A model generated the notes under the pieces. That model was not told where the DNA came from. It made no database searches and saw only the letters and a list, made by a program, of their open reading frames with translations. Shown here one piece after another: positions 43,106 to 52,417 of a stretch of DNA of 64,000 nucleotides. Made by a program: the position numbers and the translations under genes. The first letter of the stretch is position 1. Each line of letters opens with the position of its first letter. This DNA is from Aquimarina aquimarini (GTDB taxonomy: Bacteria; Bacteroidota; Bacteroidia; Flavobacteriales; Flavobacteriaceae): assembly GCF_900299535.1 (NCBI RefSeq), contig NZ_OMKE01000058.1, positions 62,001-126,000 of the forward strand, in the 5' to 3' direction.

Positions 43106-43909
43106 ATGGGACTGTTTAAAAGAAATCCATTTGGACATGTATTATTTCTGAAAAAATGGCTCATCCGTATTATGGGAGGGTTAACGCATAGGCGTTATAG
43201 AGGTTTTAATGAACTACAGATAGAAGGAAGTGAAGTTTTTAGAAATCTTCCAGATAATAATGTGTTGTTTGTTTCTAATCATCAAACATATTTTGCAGAT
43301 GTAGTAGCAATGTTTCATGTATTTAACGCAAGTTTAAGTGGCCGTACGGATTCTATAAAAAATGTAGGATATCTATGGCAACCTAAACTTAACTTGTATT
43401 ATGTTGCGGCAAAAGAAACAATGAGAGCAGGGTTACTAGCAAGAATTTTGGCTTATGCTGGAGCAATAACTGTTGAGCGTACTTGGAGGTCTAAGGGAAA
43501 AGAGATCAATCGTCAGGTAAAGATGAGTGATATCACCAATATTTCTAGAGCCTTAGAAGATGGGTGGGTAATTACTTTTCCGCAAGGGACTACAAAACCT
43601 TTTAAACCTATCAGAAAAGGAACTGCACATATTATTAGAAAATATAAGCCTATAGTTATTCCAATAGTCATAGATGGATTTAGAAGATCTTTTGATAAAA
43701 AAGGAATTAGAATCAAAAAAAGAGGAATTCTACAATCAATGGTAATCAAAGAACCTTTGAAGATTGATTATGAAAATGATTCTATAGATGATATAGTAAG
43801 TCAACTAGAATATGCTATAGAGCAACACCCATCTTTTCTTAAAGTAATTCCACAAAAAGAACTAGAAGCAGAAGAAGAATTGAATAAGAAAAGACAGTGG
43901 GAGTACTAG
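43106..43909 (+). CDS. 1-acyl-sn-glycerol-3-phosphate acyltransferase (PlsC-like)
   Basis: This 267-residue membrane-associated enzyme adds the second acyl chain in phospholipid synthesis. The catalytic motif reads NHQTYFAD, that is H then five residues then D, one more than the usual HX4D; I believe this longer spacing recurs in Bacteroidota homologues. The second motif, FPQGTTKPFKP (about 152-162), replaces the usual FPEGTR, and the third is around IVIPIVIDGF. The start ATG is 45 bp after the Nudix stop, so the two may be co-transcribed. The last residues are Glu/Lys-rich. Confidence 0.9.
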   Translation: MGLFKRNPFGHVLFLKKWLIRIMGGLTHRRYRGFNELQIEGSEVFRNLPDNNVLFVSNHQTYFADVVAMFHVFNASLSGRTDSIKNVGYLWQPKLNLYYVAAKETMRAGLLARILAYAGAITVERTWRSKGKEINRQVKMSDITNISRALEDGWVITFPQGTTKPFKPIRKGTAHIIRKYKPIVIPIVIDGFRRSFDKKGIRIKKRGILQSMVIKEPLKIDYENDSIDDIVSQLEYAIEQHPSFLKVIPQKELEAEEELNKKRQWEY

Positions 43910-43953
43910 ATGTACTATGTTTATTACCTACATTTAAAAATACCAGACTTATT

Positions 43954-44709
43954 TTATTCTAACCACAGTTTAAAGTCTTTTACACGTTCTCTTGCTACAA
44001 TAATTTCTTGGTCATTGAAATGATGTAATTTTATTTGTAGTCTTGAATTTGTGTATGAAACAATATCTTTTATCGCATTGATATTTATATAAAACTTTCT
44101 ACTAGTTCTGAAAAACTGTTGAGGGTTTAGTTCATCTTCTAAGGATTCTAAGGTGGTGTCAATCAAATAATTTCTATTATCAGTTGTATGTAGATATGTC
44201 CCTTTATTTTCAGAATAAAAACATTCTATATCCTGAACTGTAAATATTTTTAGATGTTGTCCAACCTTGGCAGTAAATCGCTTTTTATAAACTCGATCAA
44301 TTGGGTTTATTAATAGCTTTTTGATATCATCAAAATCTACTTGCAACTGTTGTTTTTTGGGGAGCTGCTCTTTATACTTTTGTACTGCAGTTTCTAACTC
44401 CTCATCATCTATAGGTTTTAATAGATAGTCGATACTATTTAGCTTAAAAGCTTTAAGAGCATATTCGTCATAAGCTGTGGTAAAGATGATAGCACTTTTG
44501 ATAGTTATTATATCAAAAATTTCAAAAGACAAGCCATCACTCAGCTGTATATCTAGAAAAATAAGATCAGGATGCTCATTATTACTAAACCATTCTATAG
44601 ATTCTTTTACAGAATGTAGCATTGTATGCACTTGCATATCAAGTTCGCTGAGCATTCTGCTTAAGCGTCTAGCAGCAGGTTTTTCATCTTCAATAATTAT
44701 AACATTCAT
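43954..44709 (-). CDS. LytTR-family response regulator
   Basis: This 251-residue regulator has a receiver domain (1-118; acidic pair EDE at 7-9, phospho-acceptor D53 in LIFLDIQLSD, Thr in FTTAYDEYA and Lys in LLKPID) and a LytTR DNA-binding domain (about 145-250). Its partner is the LytS-type kinase at 45498, separated by two 2TM-domain genes. The order and same strand support one operon. LytTR proteins bind direct repeats near promoters and often regulate surface or export genes. Confidence 0.95.
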   Translation of the reverse strand: MNVIIIEDEKPAARRLSRMLSELDMQVHTMLHSVKESIEWFSNNEHPDLIFLDIQLSDGLSFEIFDIITIKSAIIFTTAYDEYALKAFKLNSIDYLLKPIDDEELETAVQKYKEQLPKKQQLQVDFDDIKKLLINPIDRVYKKRFTAKVGQHLKIFTVQDIECFYSENKGTYLHTTDNRNYLIDTTLESLEDELNPQQFFRTSRKFYININAIKDIVSYTNSRLQIKLHHFNDQEIIVARERVKDFKLWLE

Positions 44710-44764
44710 TTGTTTGGTATAGGTTAAGGTTTGTTTTTATGTTCAAATAACAGGTTTTTTTAAA

Positions 44765-45073
44765 TTATTCCCACAATTGTTTTTGATCATCTTTTTCTTC
44801 ATCCATGTACTCTCTGATTTTCCGTTCTTCCCAGTCTTCATTAAACATAGGGTTAATTCTATAGGCTTTCATTGCATGAAAAGCAATTCCGATTCCCCAT
44901 CCAAAAGCAGCCCATAGAAACCAAGTATGACTCCATTGGTTTTGGTAGTAGTTTATTCCTGCAAGAAAACTTATTACAAGAATATATGAGAGGAGGTTGT
45001 TATAGAATTTCTTTAATATTTCCACACGGGTTTTAGCTTTTTCGTATCTTTTTTGTTCGTCTAAATCTTTCAT
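44765..45073 (-). CDS. 2TM-domain membrane protein
   Basis: This 102-residue protein is one 2TM domain: a basic helix (YEKAKTRVEILKKFYNNLLSY), two membrane spans (about 27-47 and 58-78, with WFLWAAFGWGIGIAFHA) and the C-terminal WEERKIREYM. The domain also occurs alone at 45151 and fused to the kinase at 45498. It may insert into or regulate the kinase in the membrane; the function is not established. Confidence 0.9.
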   Translation of the reverse strand: MKDLDEQKRYEKAKTRVEILKKFYNNLLSYILVISFLAGINYYQNQWSHTWFLWAAFGWGIGIAFHAMKAYRINPMFNEDWEERKIREYMDEEKDDQKQLWE

Positions 45074-45150
45074 AATTTCTTTTTATTAGTTTATGTTGAT
45101 TATTACTATGTTATGTTGGTTTCAATATGGCTTAGGAAATTGTTTTATTT

Positions 45151-45498
45151 CTAAAAATCATCCTTATCCATTAATTCTTTAATCTTGCGTTCTTCCCATT
45201 CTTTACTAAAAACAGTTTTTGAAAAGAAAGCGTTTTTTCTAAAAGTTCGTATTCCATGAATTGCTAAACCGATTCCCCATAATACTGGTGTAATAAATAA
45301 ATTCCAGTCTAACCATTCTGTAAAATTCTGATTGGTAGTGAATCTACCTGAACCTACATTGGTATTCATATTTACCACAAAGATTACTATATTGATAATA
45401 ATGTAAACAATAAGGTGGTTGTAAAACCCTTTTTCATCCTCTACACGTTTTTTTGCTTTATTATAGCGATTTTGTTCTGTTTTGTGATCATCCATCAT
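45151..45498 (-). CDS. 2TM-domain membrane protein
   Basis: This 115-residue protein has the same plan as its neighbour (KRVEDEKGFYNHLIVYIIIN, two spans, and a C-terminal WEERKIKELM). Its ATG overlaps the kinase stop by one base (TAATG), so translation is coupled. The loop between the spans is longer (about 48-65) than in the 44765 protein. Confidence 0.9.
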   Translation of the reverse strand: MMDDHKTEQNRYNKAKKRVEDEKGFYNHLIVYIIINIVIFVVNMNTNVGSGRFTTNQNFTEWLDWNLFITPVLWGIGLAIHGIRTFRKNAFFSKTVFSKEWEERKIKELMDKDDF

Positions 45499-46838
45499 TA
45501 GTCATGTTTAGAATTGTTCATATATTTTTGAATTTTCTTTTTCTCCCAATCTTTACCAAGTATGTGAAAATTAAATGCATCAGAGGCATGAAAGATGAGT
45601 CCAATTCCCCACCCAATCATTGGAAATAAAAACCATGGTAGGTCAAATCCTGTTGTCTTGTAATTAATAAATACAAGAAATGGTATAACAATACAGTATG
45701 AGAGTAGACTACCGTAGAAATCTTTTATCTTTTTTACCTGGTCTTTTGCTCTTTTATATTTTAGTTTTTTTATAGTTTCTATATCTTGAGAAATTGTCAT
45801 ATCAATTGCTTTTACTTGTTTTGTTAATATTGGTAACGCTGCAATAAAAGTGTTTTCTGTCTTGTATACAGAGAATTTTCTTTTTGTCAATAATGCGTAG
45901 CGCTGTTGTATATTACCTAATCCAACTCCACTACTTTGTTTTATTACTTCTTTGGGTTGTAGGTTGTTCTCTACCATAAGAAACCCATCTTTTTCGTAAA
46001 TTTTTATGTGTAGAGGCATTTCTGGCATTACAATATTATGTTTTACTGTGTTTTCTAGTAAAATTTGTAATGACAGAGGTACTACTTTGGCCTCTGGGTT
46101 AACCACTTGTTTTGGCGCATCAAATACAATACTATCTTCAAATCGTAATTGTAGTAGCATCATGTAGGTTCTGGCAAACTTTAATTCTTCATCTACAGTA
46201 ATCAGTTCTTTATCCTTTTGCTCCAACACATAGCGATACACTTTTGATAAAGAAGTAGTAAATTTTTGTGCCATTCTTGGGTTTTCTTCTATCAAAGAAG
46301 TAAGAACATTTAGGCTGTTGAATAAAAAATGAGGGTCTAATTGGTTTTTTAGTGCTGCAAATTTTGCAGACGCTGTTCCTGCTATTATTTTTTGTTCTGT
46401 AACCTTTTTCTCCTGTAAAGCTTTATAAAAATATACGGTGTGAAGAAAAAGAGAAACAATGATAGTGAGTAGTAACGGGAACAGATATTCTTTTATTGAT
46501 TGATCTGCTATAAACTGTTCACTAGTTTGATTTTTGAATATAATAACAGTAAGTGTAAAATTACATAGTATATACCCAATCATTGTTAAGATAATAGACC
46601 CTCCTGCACCTATAAGAACTCTTTGTAAACCACGATTTTTCCATTCGAATTTATGATTGATGATATCGAAATATAAAAAATTGAGATAGGCCAAAAAGAA
46701 ACAGTATGTGTATGAGATCATCCACCATTTTATAGTAAGAATTTCTTCAAAATTAAACCCATTTGATACTAAGGTAATTAGTGCAATTACGATAGAAATT
46801 ATCAAGGATATAGAAACTGTTTTTTTTAAAATCTTCAT
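45498..46838 (-). CDS. LytS-type sensor histidine kinase with C-terminal 2TM domain
   Basis: This 446-residue kinase has four N-terminal helices (about 8-28, 37-58, 75-100 and 118-140) and a His_kinase domain with phospho-acceptor H170 in LKNQLDPHFLFNSLN, an N-box LENTVKHN (261-268) and a G-box GVGLGNIQQR (304-313). The usual LytS-type enzyme ends near residue 340. Here residues 355-446 form a 2TM domain (YKRAKDQVKKIKDFYGSLLS, and GWGIGLIFHASDAF). It should phosphorylate the regulator at 43954. The fusion, together with two free copies, suggests that the 2TM unit is part of the signalling mechanism. Confidence 0.94.
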   Translation of the reverse strand: MKILKKTVSISLIISIVIALITLVSNGFNFEEILTIKWWMISYTYCFFLAYLNFLYFDIINHKFEWKNRGLQRVLIGAGGSIILTMIGYILCNFTLTVIIFKNQTSEQFIADQSIKEYLFPLLLTIIVSLFLHTVYFYKALQEKKVTEQKIIAGTASAKFAALKNQLDPHFLFNSLNVLTSLIEENPRMAQKFTTSLSKVYRYVLEQKDKELITVDEELKFARTYMMLLQLRFEDSIVFDAPKQVVNPEAKVVPLSLQILLENTVKHNIVMPEMPLHIKIYEKDGFLMVENNLQPKEVIKQSSGVGLGNIQQRYALLTKRKFSVYKTENTFIAALPILTKQVKAIDMTISQDIETIKKLKYKRAKDQVKKIKDFYGSLLSYCIVIPFLVFINYKTTGFDLPWFLFPMIGWGIGLIFHASDAFNFHILGKDWEKKKIQKYMNNSKHD

Positions 46839-46887
46839 TGTTCGTTATTTTATAAAACTATCTTCGGGGGTTGATTTTAGATATTTT

Positions 46888-47520
46888 TTATTCTTTTTTA
46901 CAACTTTCCTGAATAGATGATAATTGTTCCTTACCCCATTGTGGGTAAAAAGGGATGTCGTGTGATTCGTTTTCAAAGTACAATATAGCTTTTTCTATTT
47001 CAGGGCAAAAGGTTTTAGGGTCTTTGCCAAAGAATTTTGCACTCCCCATTTTCCATTGCGCATGGTTTAAAGTGGCTCTAGGGTTTTTGGGGTCTAGCAC
47101 TTTGGCTTTTTGATATAGTTGCTCAATTTTGGCAGATAAGGTCATCCCGTATACAGAAGGGTTATAGGATACATATGCAGTATTGAGCATTGCTTCCATA
47201 ACTAATACTTCTGCATTGTTATTGGTCATTGTATTTACTTCATTTAGATATTCCTGTGCTTTTTTTAATCTGGACTCTATTGCTTCTGCTTCTTTTAAAC
47301 CAAAGGTTGTAAAAATATGAACCTGAGCTGCATAATAGTATGGTAACCAGTTTTCTTTTTCAACCTTGGCAATGCGTTCAAAAAGATGGATTGCTTCATC
47401 AGGCTTTTTATCCTTCCATAGCTCAAAAGCTTTTGACATTCCTTTTTCATAGGATGACGGCGTTTGTGAATTGAGAATTGAAAGTGTGAAAAAGGCGATT
47501 AGAACTGCTAATGTTTTCAT
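46888..47520 (-). CDS. Secreted TPR-like protein
   Basis: This 210-residue protein has a signal peptide (1-18, ending LNSQ) and helical repeats of tetratricopeptide type (KAFELWKDKKPDEAIHLFERIAKVEKENW and DPKNPRATLNHAQWKMG regions). It stands 49 bp before the LytS gene on the same strand, so it may be an accessory protein of the sensing system, perhaps periplasmic. No enzyme motif is visible. Confidence 0.75.
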   Translation of the reverse strand: MKTLAVLIAFFTLSILNSQTPSSYEKGMSKAFELWKDKKPDEAIHLFERIAKVEKENWLPYYYAAQVHIFTTFGLKEAEAIESRLKKAQEYLNEVNTMTNNNAEVLVMEAMLNTAYVSYNPSVYGMTLSAKIEQLYQKAKVLDPKNPRATLNHAQWKMGSAKFFGKDPKTFCPEIEKAILYFENESHDIPFYPQWGKEQLSSIQESCKKE

Positions 47521-47660
47521 AGTTGTAGTTGTTTTTATAATTATAGTGTAAATGTCTATTGATTTCTGTTGATTATGAATTAAGAAGTACCCAAGTGTAA
47601 TTTTATATGGATGAATTGTGAATTTTGTTTACAATCTTTTTTCGGATAAGATGTATTAGC

Positions 47661-49814
47661 TTATAAATTATCTAATTGGTTATCTTTTTTATCATCACTA
47701 ATAGTCCAAAAGAATCCGATAATAAAAAAGCGATCAGCATTTGGGCGTATTGCTCGTCTATTGAAATTTCCTTGGGTATTAGGAGTATTCGAGTATTGAT
47801 AATTAAACACATTATTAGATCCCAATACATTTGAAACTGATAGGTAAAGAATTTTTTGTTGGCTAATAAGATATGCCCAGTTTAGGTTGAGAGAATTATA
47901 GGTACGTGTTTTTTGATTCTGAAATATGGATTGATTGGGGTCATTGTAGGGTCGTCCTGAAGCAAAATTATAGGTTGTACCTATCATAGATTTCCAGTTC
48001 TCTATCCAATATTTGGTAACAAGAGATACATTGTGTTTTGCTGCAAAATTAGGTGTTGCTTTTTCTGGATAATTCTTATAATCTCTTTGAGTATCTAGAT
48101 AAGAATAACTTGCCCAATATTCAAAGTTTTTTATAGAGCTGTTGTCTCTCCAGAAAACATCTAATCCTGCCGCATATCCGCTACCATTATTGTTATATAA
48201 ACTAGTAAACTCTGGAGTGTTGGTATTGTATTTTATAAGTGCATCATATGATTTATAATAGGCTTCTGCTCTCAGAGTTCTTTTATTGTTTTGATATAAG
48301 TAATTAAATATATAATGAGAAGATTTTTCAGGCTCTAGTGTCGAGGTATATTTTAATATGTTTTGTTGTGGATTTTGATAGAAATCACCGTAGGCTAATG
48401 ATATCTGAGATTTTGATGAGGTTTTATAAGCTAGAGAAGCTCTGGGAGAAATTTTGGAATATGATAATAAGCTATTATGAACCCCTCTGGCTCCTAATTG
48501 CATAGCAAATTTTTTACTTAAAAATATATTGCCCTCTGTAAAAATAGCAGTACTGGTGTTGTTAAAAGTACTTCTGAAAGTATCCAAATTAGGAATTGAC
48601 GCCTTTTCTGAAAAAGTGGTGATGAATTGTTCTGCACCCATATTTAGTTTGAACCTATTACTAAAACGTTTTCTAAGTTTTAGTTTAAAATGAAAACTAT
48701 TCTCATTGTTATCTATAGGAGTATTTACAATTTTAATATCATTATGATCATTTGCAAAGCTAGCACCAGTAGTTATAGTCCAATCATTACCCAGATCACC
48801 TTTGTAAGAAGTATTGAGGTATAGGTTTCTGTTTTTTAGAGCAAAATTGATTCCTTCTGGGGTATCGATGTCTTCTTGAATCAGATCAAAGTTTGTATAA
48901 TTGATTCCTCCATATACCTTTAATAATCCGTTCTCAAATTTATGACGGTATACAGCCTCACCAGATAAAGATTCATAAGGCTTTATCCATTTCATACGTT
49001 GCGAAATAACTTCTTGATATGGTTTTAGATTAAGATAAAAAGCATTCACACTAAGCGAGCTTTTTTTCCAACGTTGAGTATTACCAATACCTAATCCTAC
49101 ATTGATAATAGAAATATCTGTTTTTTCCTGATTAGGCTCATCGATAGTATTTAATAATAGAACACTTGATAAGGCATTACCATATTCTGCAGAGTATCCT
49201 CCAGTAGAAAAGTTGGTTCCTTTAAAAAGAAAAGGCGAAAAACGACCTCGGGTAGGGACATTATTGGTAGTTGCATTAAAAGGTTGAAACACTTTGAGCC
49301 CGTCGATATATACATTTGCCTCACTAGCATCTCCACCACGTACAAAAAGTCTACCATCTTCTGCCACAGTAGAGGTGCCTGGTAATGTCTGGAAGGCACC
49401 TATGTAATCTCCTGCTGCACCAGCAGTAGTAACAATATCTATGGGAGTAAGTACAGCTGTTTTGCTGTTGTCTCCAGCAGAAAAAGTTCCTGCATTAAGA
49501 ACAACACTACCAAGAGAGTTAACATCTTCTCGTAGTACAATTTTTAGATTTTGCATAGCAGCAACATCAGATACTAGTGTATATGTCTCAAAAGAGAGAA
49601 AAGAAATAAGTAATGTTTGTTCTCCTGTTTCTGTAGTAGTAAAAGAAAAAGATCCATTCTCTCCAGTAGACCCGCCATCATAAGTTTCGTTGAGGTATAC
49701 ATTGGCGCCAGGAATAGGAATTCCAGAAGAATCGGTTACATTTCCGCTAATTGTGGTTTGTGCATTCGTAGCTATAAAAAGAAATATAAAAGTAAAAGTA
49801 AGGAGTAATTTCAT
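47661..49814 (-). CDS. TonB-dependent receptor with carboxypeptidase-like domain
   Basis: This 717-residue outer-membrane protein has a signal peptide (1-18), a carboxypeptidase-like beta-sandwich (about 20-95, SGNVTDSSGIPIPGANVYL), a plug domain (about 105-230; GRLFVRGGDASEANVYIDG) and a barrel that lacks a normal terminal Phe, ending in DNQL after a hydrophobic FFIIGFFWTI strand. It has no SusD partner, so the substrate is unknown. The TPR gene lies 140 bp downstream; the receptor probably has its own transcript. Confidence 0.85.
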   Translation of the reverse strand: MKLLLTFTFIFLFIATNAQTTISGNVTDSSGIPIPGANVYLNETYDGGSTGENGSFSFTTTETGEQTLLISFLSFETYTLVSDVAAMQNLKIVLREDVNSLGSVVLNAGTFSAGDNSKTAVLTPIDIVTTAGAAGDYIGAFQTLPGTSTVAEDGRLFVRGGDASEANVYIDGLKVFQPFNATTNNVPTRGRFSPFLFKGTNFSTGGYSAEYGNALSSVLLLNTIDEPNQEKTDISIINVGLGIGNTQRWKKSSLSVNAFYLNLKPYQEVISQRMKWIKPYESLSGEAVYRHKFENGLLKVYGGINYTNFDLIQEDIDTPEGINFALKNRNLYLNTSYKGDLGNDWTITTGASFANDHNDIKIVNTPIDNNENSFHFKLKLRKRFSNRFKLNMGAEQFITTFSEKASIPNLDTFRSTFNNTSTAIFTEGNIFLSKKFAMQLGARGVHNSLLSYSKISPRASLAYKTSSKSQISLAYGDFYQNPQQNILKYTSTLEPEKSSHYIFNYLYQNNKRTLRAEAYYKSYDALIKYNTNTPEFTSLYNNNGSGYAAGLDVFWRDNSSIKNFEYWASYSYLDTQRDYKNYPEKATPNFAAKHNVSLVTKYWIENWKSMIGTTYNFASGRPYNDPNQSIFQNQKTRTYNSLNLNWAYLISQQKILYLSVSNVLGSNNVFNYQYSNTPNTQGNFNRRAIRPNADRFFIIGFFWTISDDKKDNQLDNL

Positions 49815-50023
49815 GAGTATATTGTTTTTTATTGACAGGTCAAAAATGTACTATGTACTGATAAAATAGAATTCAATTTTACCGAACTGTAGAATTTTAA
49901 GGACTAACTGTATTGTAGCTGTCTCATGATAATATGATGTTAAAGAAGATATCTCAAAAGGCTGGAAGTGCTGTGTTTGAGTAGTGGAATAATAAGGAGG
50001 TGACTATGTTGTTGGTCTTAATA

Positions 50024-50349
50024 ATACCAGTTCTGATTTAAATTTACTCATAAGAAAAATGATGGATTTTTGACTTAGATGAAAAAGAAAATTCAAGCAT
50101 AGCAGGGCTACGGTAGTGTTTTATTTTGAAATATTATACCATTTACACTTTGAATTTACTGTAAAAAGAAAATCAACTATTTTTTGTTTATGCAAAGAAG
50201 AAAAATTCAAGCATAGCCATTAGCTACGGTTAATTTTTATTTTGAAGCATAGGCGAAAAAGAGAATTTTATTGCGGTAAATTCAAAGTGTAAATGGTATT
50301 AGACAAAAAGGCGCGGTTTTATCGAGTAAATTTAAGTTGGAAATGGTAT
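50024..50349. repeat. Nested inverted-repeat element (four 24-bp units)
   Basis: Four units share ATACCA at one end and AATTTAC at the other. The inner pair (50136-50159 and 50276-50299) is a perfect 24-bp inverted repeat. The outer pair (50024-50047 and 50326-50349) is inverted and matches at 20 of 24 positions. Within the element, a second motif occurs as a direct repeat at about 50081-50130 and 50197-50245 (AATTCAAGCATAGC, a 3-4 nt spacer, then GCTACGG, with TTTTATTTTGAA downstream). No ORF is present. Confidence 0.85.
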
Positions 50350-50409
50350 AAATACATTGTCAGATTAAGAAAAGCAAGGAAAGTTGTATGTAATCTACTG
50401 AAATTAAGA

Positions 50410-50448
50410 AAATAAAAACCCCACTTACAATTTGATGTAGATGGGGTT
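50410..50448 (-). terminator. Terminator of the NADH dehydrogenase gene
   Basis: The stem AACCCCA (50417-50423) with TGGGGTT (50442-50448) is extended by TTACA/TGTA inside. On the reverse strand it is followed by TTTTTATTTT. Confidence 0.8.
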
Positions 50449-50476
50449 ACTTATTTATTATCTGGTCAATTTGGGG

Positions 50477-51772
50477 CTAAACCCGCTCTATCGTATCTTT
50501 TTTATTTTTGAATGGCCGTACTATTAACCTGGCAGCTTTGTCATAGTTAATATAATTATATACCCAGTTAAAGAAGGTAACAAATCGATTTCTAAAACCT
50601 ACTAGAAACCATAGATGAATAAACATCCATACGAACCAGGCAAAGAAACCTCCAAACTTAAACTTTCCAATGTCAACTACAGCTTTGTTACGTCCGATAG
50701 TGGCCATTGACCCTTTGTCAAAATAAGAAAAAGGAATCATTGATTTACCTCTGATATGTCGTTTTAGGTTTTTTGCCAGATGACCACCTTGTTGTATTGC
50801 CGGTTGAGCTACCATAGGATGTCCTTTTGGATAGTCTTTGGTTTGCATTACAGAAATGTCTCCAATAGCAAAAACAGTGTCATACCCATCTATTTGGTTA
50901 AACTCATTTACTTTATAACGATTGGCTCTTGGAATTAAAGATGCAGCTTTTATCCCTGTAACAGGAGCTCCTGTTACTCCAGCAGACCATATAAATGTAG
51001 CTGTTTTCAGCGATAAATCTGTAGTGGTAGTTACCAGATTATTTTCATAATTTTTTACTTGAGTATTTGTGTGAATATGTACTCCGAGTTTTTTTAAAAA
51101 TTTAGTTGCTTTTTCTGATGCGTGCTCACTCATGGGGGGGAGTACTCTAGGAGCACCTTCTATCAAATGAATTTCCATGTCGTCAAAATCCATATCTGGA
51201 TAATCTTTGGGCAGTACATTCAGTTTTAATTCAGCAATCCCACCCGCTAGCTCTACTCCAGTAGGACCAGCTCCTGCAAGGACAAATCGTAATAACTCTT
51301 TTCTTTTTTCAAGATCAGTAGTGATAACAGCTTGCTCAAGATTTTCTAGCATCAAACTACGTAAATTTAATGCTTGCGGTAGATTTTTCATACGCATCGC
51401 ATTATTTTCTATGGTAGTATTGCCAAAAAAATTGGTTCGAGCTCCTGTAGCTATAACCAAATAATCATATGAGACACTCCCAATATTGGTGTGTACGAAT
51501 TGAGTATCAGGGTCAATAGCGGTTACTTCTGCCATTCTAAAAAAAGTATTTTTACCTTTTTTTACAATTTTACGTAATGGATATGCTATAGAATCTGGCT
51601 CAAGAGAAGCAGTAGATACTTGATACAAAAGAGGTTGGAAAGTATGATAATTGTGCCTGTCTAATAATACCAGCTGAACATCTTCTTTAACCATTTTTCG
51701 AGCTAATGCAACTCCAGCAAAACCACCGCCTATGATAACCAATCTTGGCAAGTTAGTATAAGGTATATTCAT
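50477..51772 (-). CDS. ndh: Type II NADH dehydrogenase
   Basis: This 431-residue flavoprotein oxidises NADH and passes electrons to quinone without pumping protons. It has an N-terminal FAD site (VIIGGGFAGVALAR), the family motif NYHTFQPLLYQVSTA, an NADH site (LAGAGPTGVELAGG) and FAIGDI before the C-terminus. The C-terminal membrane-binding amphipathic region (WFVWMFIHLWFLVGFRNR) is that of Ndh-type enzymes. It is transcribed alone and has a terminator. The alternative call, a generic NAD(P)/FAD oxidoreductase, would fit less well because of that tail. Confidence 0.88.
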   Translation of the reverse strand: MNIPYTNLPRLVIIGGGFAGVALARKMVKEDVQLVLLDRHNYHTFQPLLYQVSTASLEPDSIAYPLRKIVKKGKNTFFRMAEVTAIDPDTQFVHTNIGSVSYDYLVIATGARTNFFGNTTIENNAMRMKNLPQALNLRSLMLENLEQAVITTDLEKRKELLRFVLAGAGPTGVELAGGIAELKLNVLPKDYPDMDFDDMEIHLIEGAPRVLPPMSEHASEKATKFLKKLGVHIHTNTQVKNYENNLVTTTTDLSLKTATFIWSAGVTGAPVTGIKAASLIPRANRYKVNEFNQIDGYDTVFAIGDISVMQTKDYPKGHPMVAQPAIQQGGHLAKNLKRHIRGKSMIPFSYFDKGSMATIGRNKAVVDIGKFKFGGFFAWFVWMFIHLWFLVGFRNRFVTFFNWVYNYINYDKAARLIVRPFKNKKDTIERV

Positions 51773-51917
51773 AAGAAATATGTTGTTTTACAAAGATAAA
51801 ACGATAAAGCAATATACCCTACAGATTCATTGTTTTTGTAACCAAAAAATGATACTTTTTATTTTTATTTGTAACAGATATACTTTTTTGACTACATATA
51901 AGATGTAACTAGCCAAA

Positions 51918-52412
51918 GTGAATAAAGAATTAGAACATAGTTTTGTAGCGAGTCTTGAGCAAAATCAGAATATTGTGCACAAGGTATGCCGTATTTATAC
52001 CAGTGATAGCGATTCACATAATGATTTGTTTCAAGAAATAACGATACAGCTTTGGAAAGCATATCCTAAGTTTAGAGGAGACGCAAAATTTAGTACATGG
52101 ATGTATAGAGTTGCATTAAATACAGCAATTACTTTATATAGAAAATCCAAGAGAACTATCAAAACGTCAGATCTTGATACTGTAAATTTTAAGATAAAAT
52201 CAGAAGAATATGACAATGAGGTAGAAGAGCAATTGAAATTGATGTATGTTGCAGTAAAGCAGTTGAATGATATAGAGAAAGCTTTGGTCTTTTTATACCT
52301 TGAAGATAAGTCATACAGAGAGATATCTGAGACAATGGGAATTAGTGAGGTAAATGCTCGGGTAAAGATGAACAGAGTAAAAACAAAATTGAAAAAAATA
52401 TTAAATCCGTAA
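51918..52412 (+). CDS. ECF-type RNA polymerase sigma factor
   Basis: This 164-residue sigma-70-family factor has a region 2 (NDLFQEITIQLWKAYPKF and FSTWMYRVALNTAI, about 35-75) and a region 4 (DIEKALVFLYLEDKSYREIS, and MGISEVNARVKMNRVK, about 114-155). GTG at 51918 is the best start, giving MNKELEHSF, since stops close the frame upstream. The membrane protein gene begins 5 bp after its stop, as in sigma/anti-sigma pairs. Confidence 0.93.
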   Translation: MNKELEHSFVASLEQNQNIVHKVCRIYTSDSDSHNDLFQEITIQLWKAYPKFRGDAKFSTWMYRVALNTAITLYRKSKRTIKTSDLDTVNFKIKSEEYDNEVEEQLKLMYVAVKQLNDIEKALVFLYLEDKSYREISETMGISEVNARVKMNRVKTKLKKILNP

Positions 52413-52417
52413 TATTA

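Larger units (their letters stand above)
49815..50476. other. Intergenic region with the nested repeat element
   Basis: This 662-bp stretch between a TonB receptor and an NADH dehydrogenase holds the nested repeat (50024-50349), a terminator (50410-50448) and a short peptide frame I do not accept as a gene (49934-49984). No other coding potential is visible. Confidence 0.5.

Noticed and set aside
47661..49814. The TonB receptors as SusC-type glycan transporters
   Set aside because: Neither this gene nor the one at 16413 has a SusD partner, and their plug domains lack the SusC arrangement. I kept them as general receptors.
49934..49984. A 16-residue peptide frame (MMLKKISQKAGSAVFE) that resembles the start of a bacteriocin-type leader
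   Set aside because: It stops before any glycine cleavage site or core, so it could at most be a leader remnant.
50024..50349. A CRISPR-like array
   Set aside because: The repeats are inverted and nested, with different spacing and no cas genes. The spacers are not uniform.
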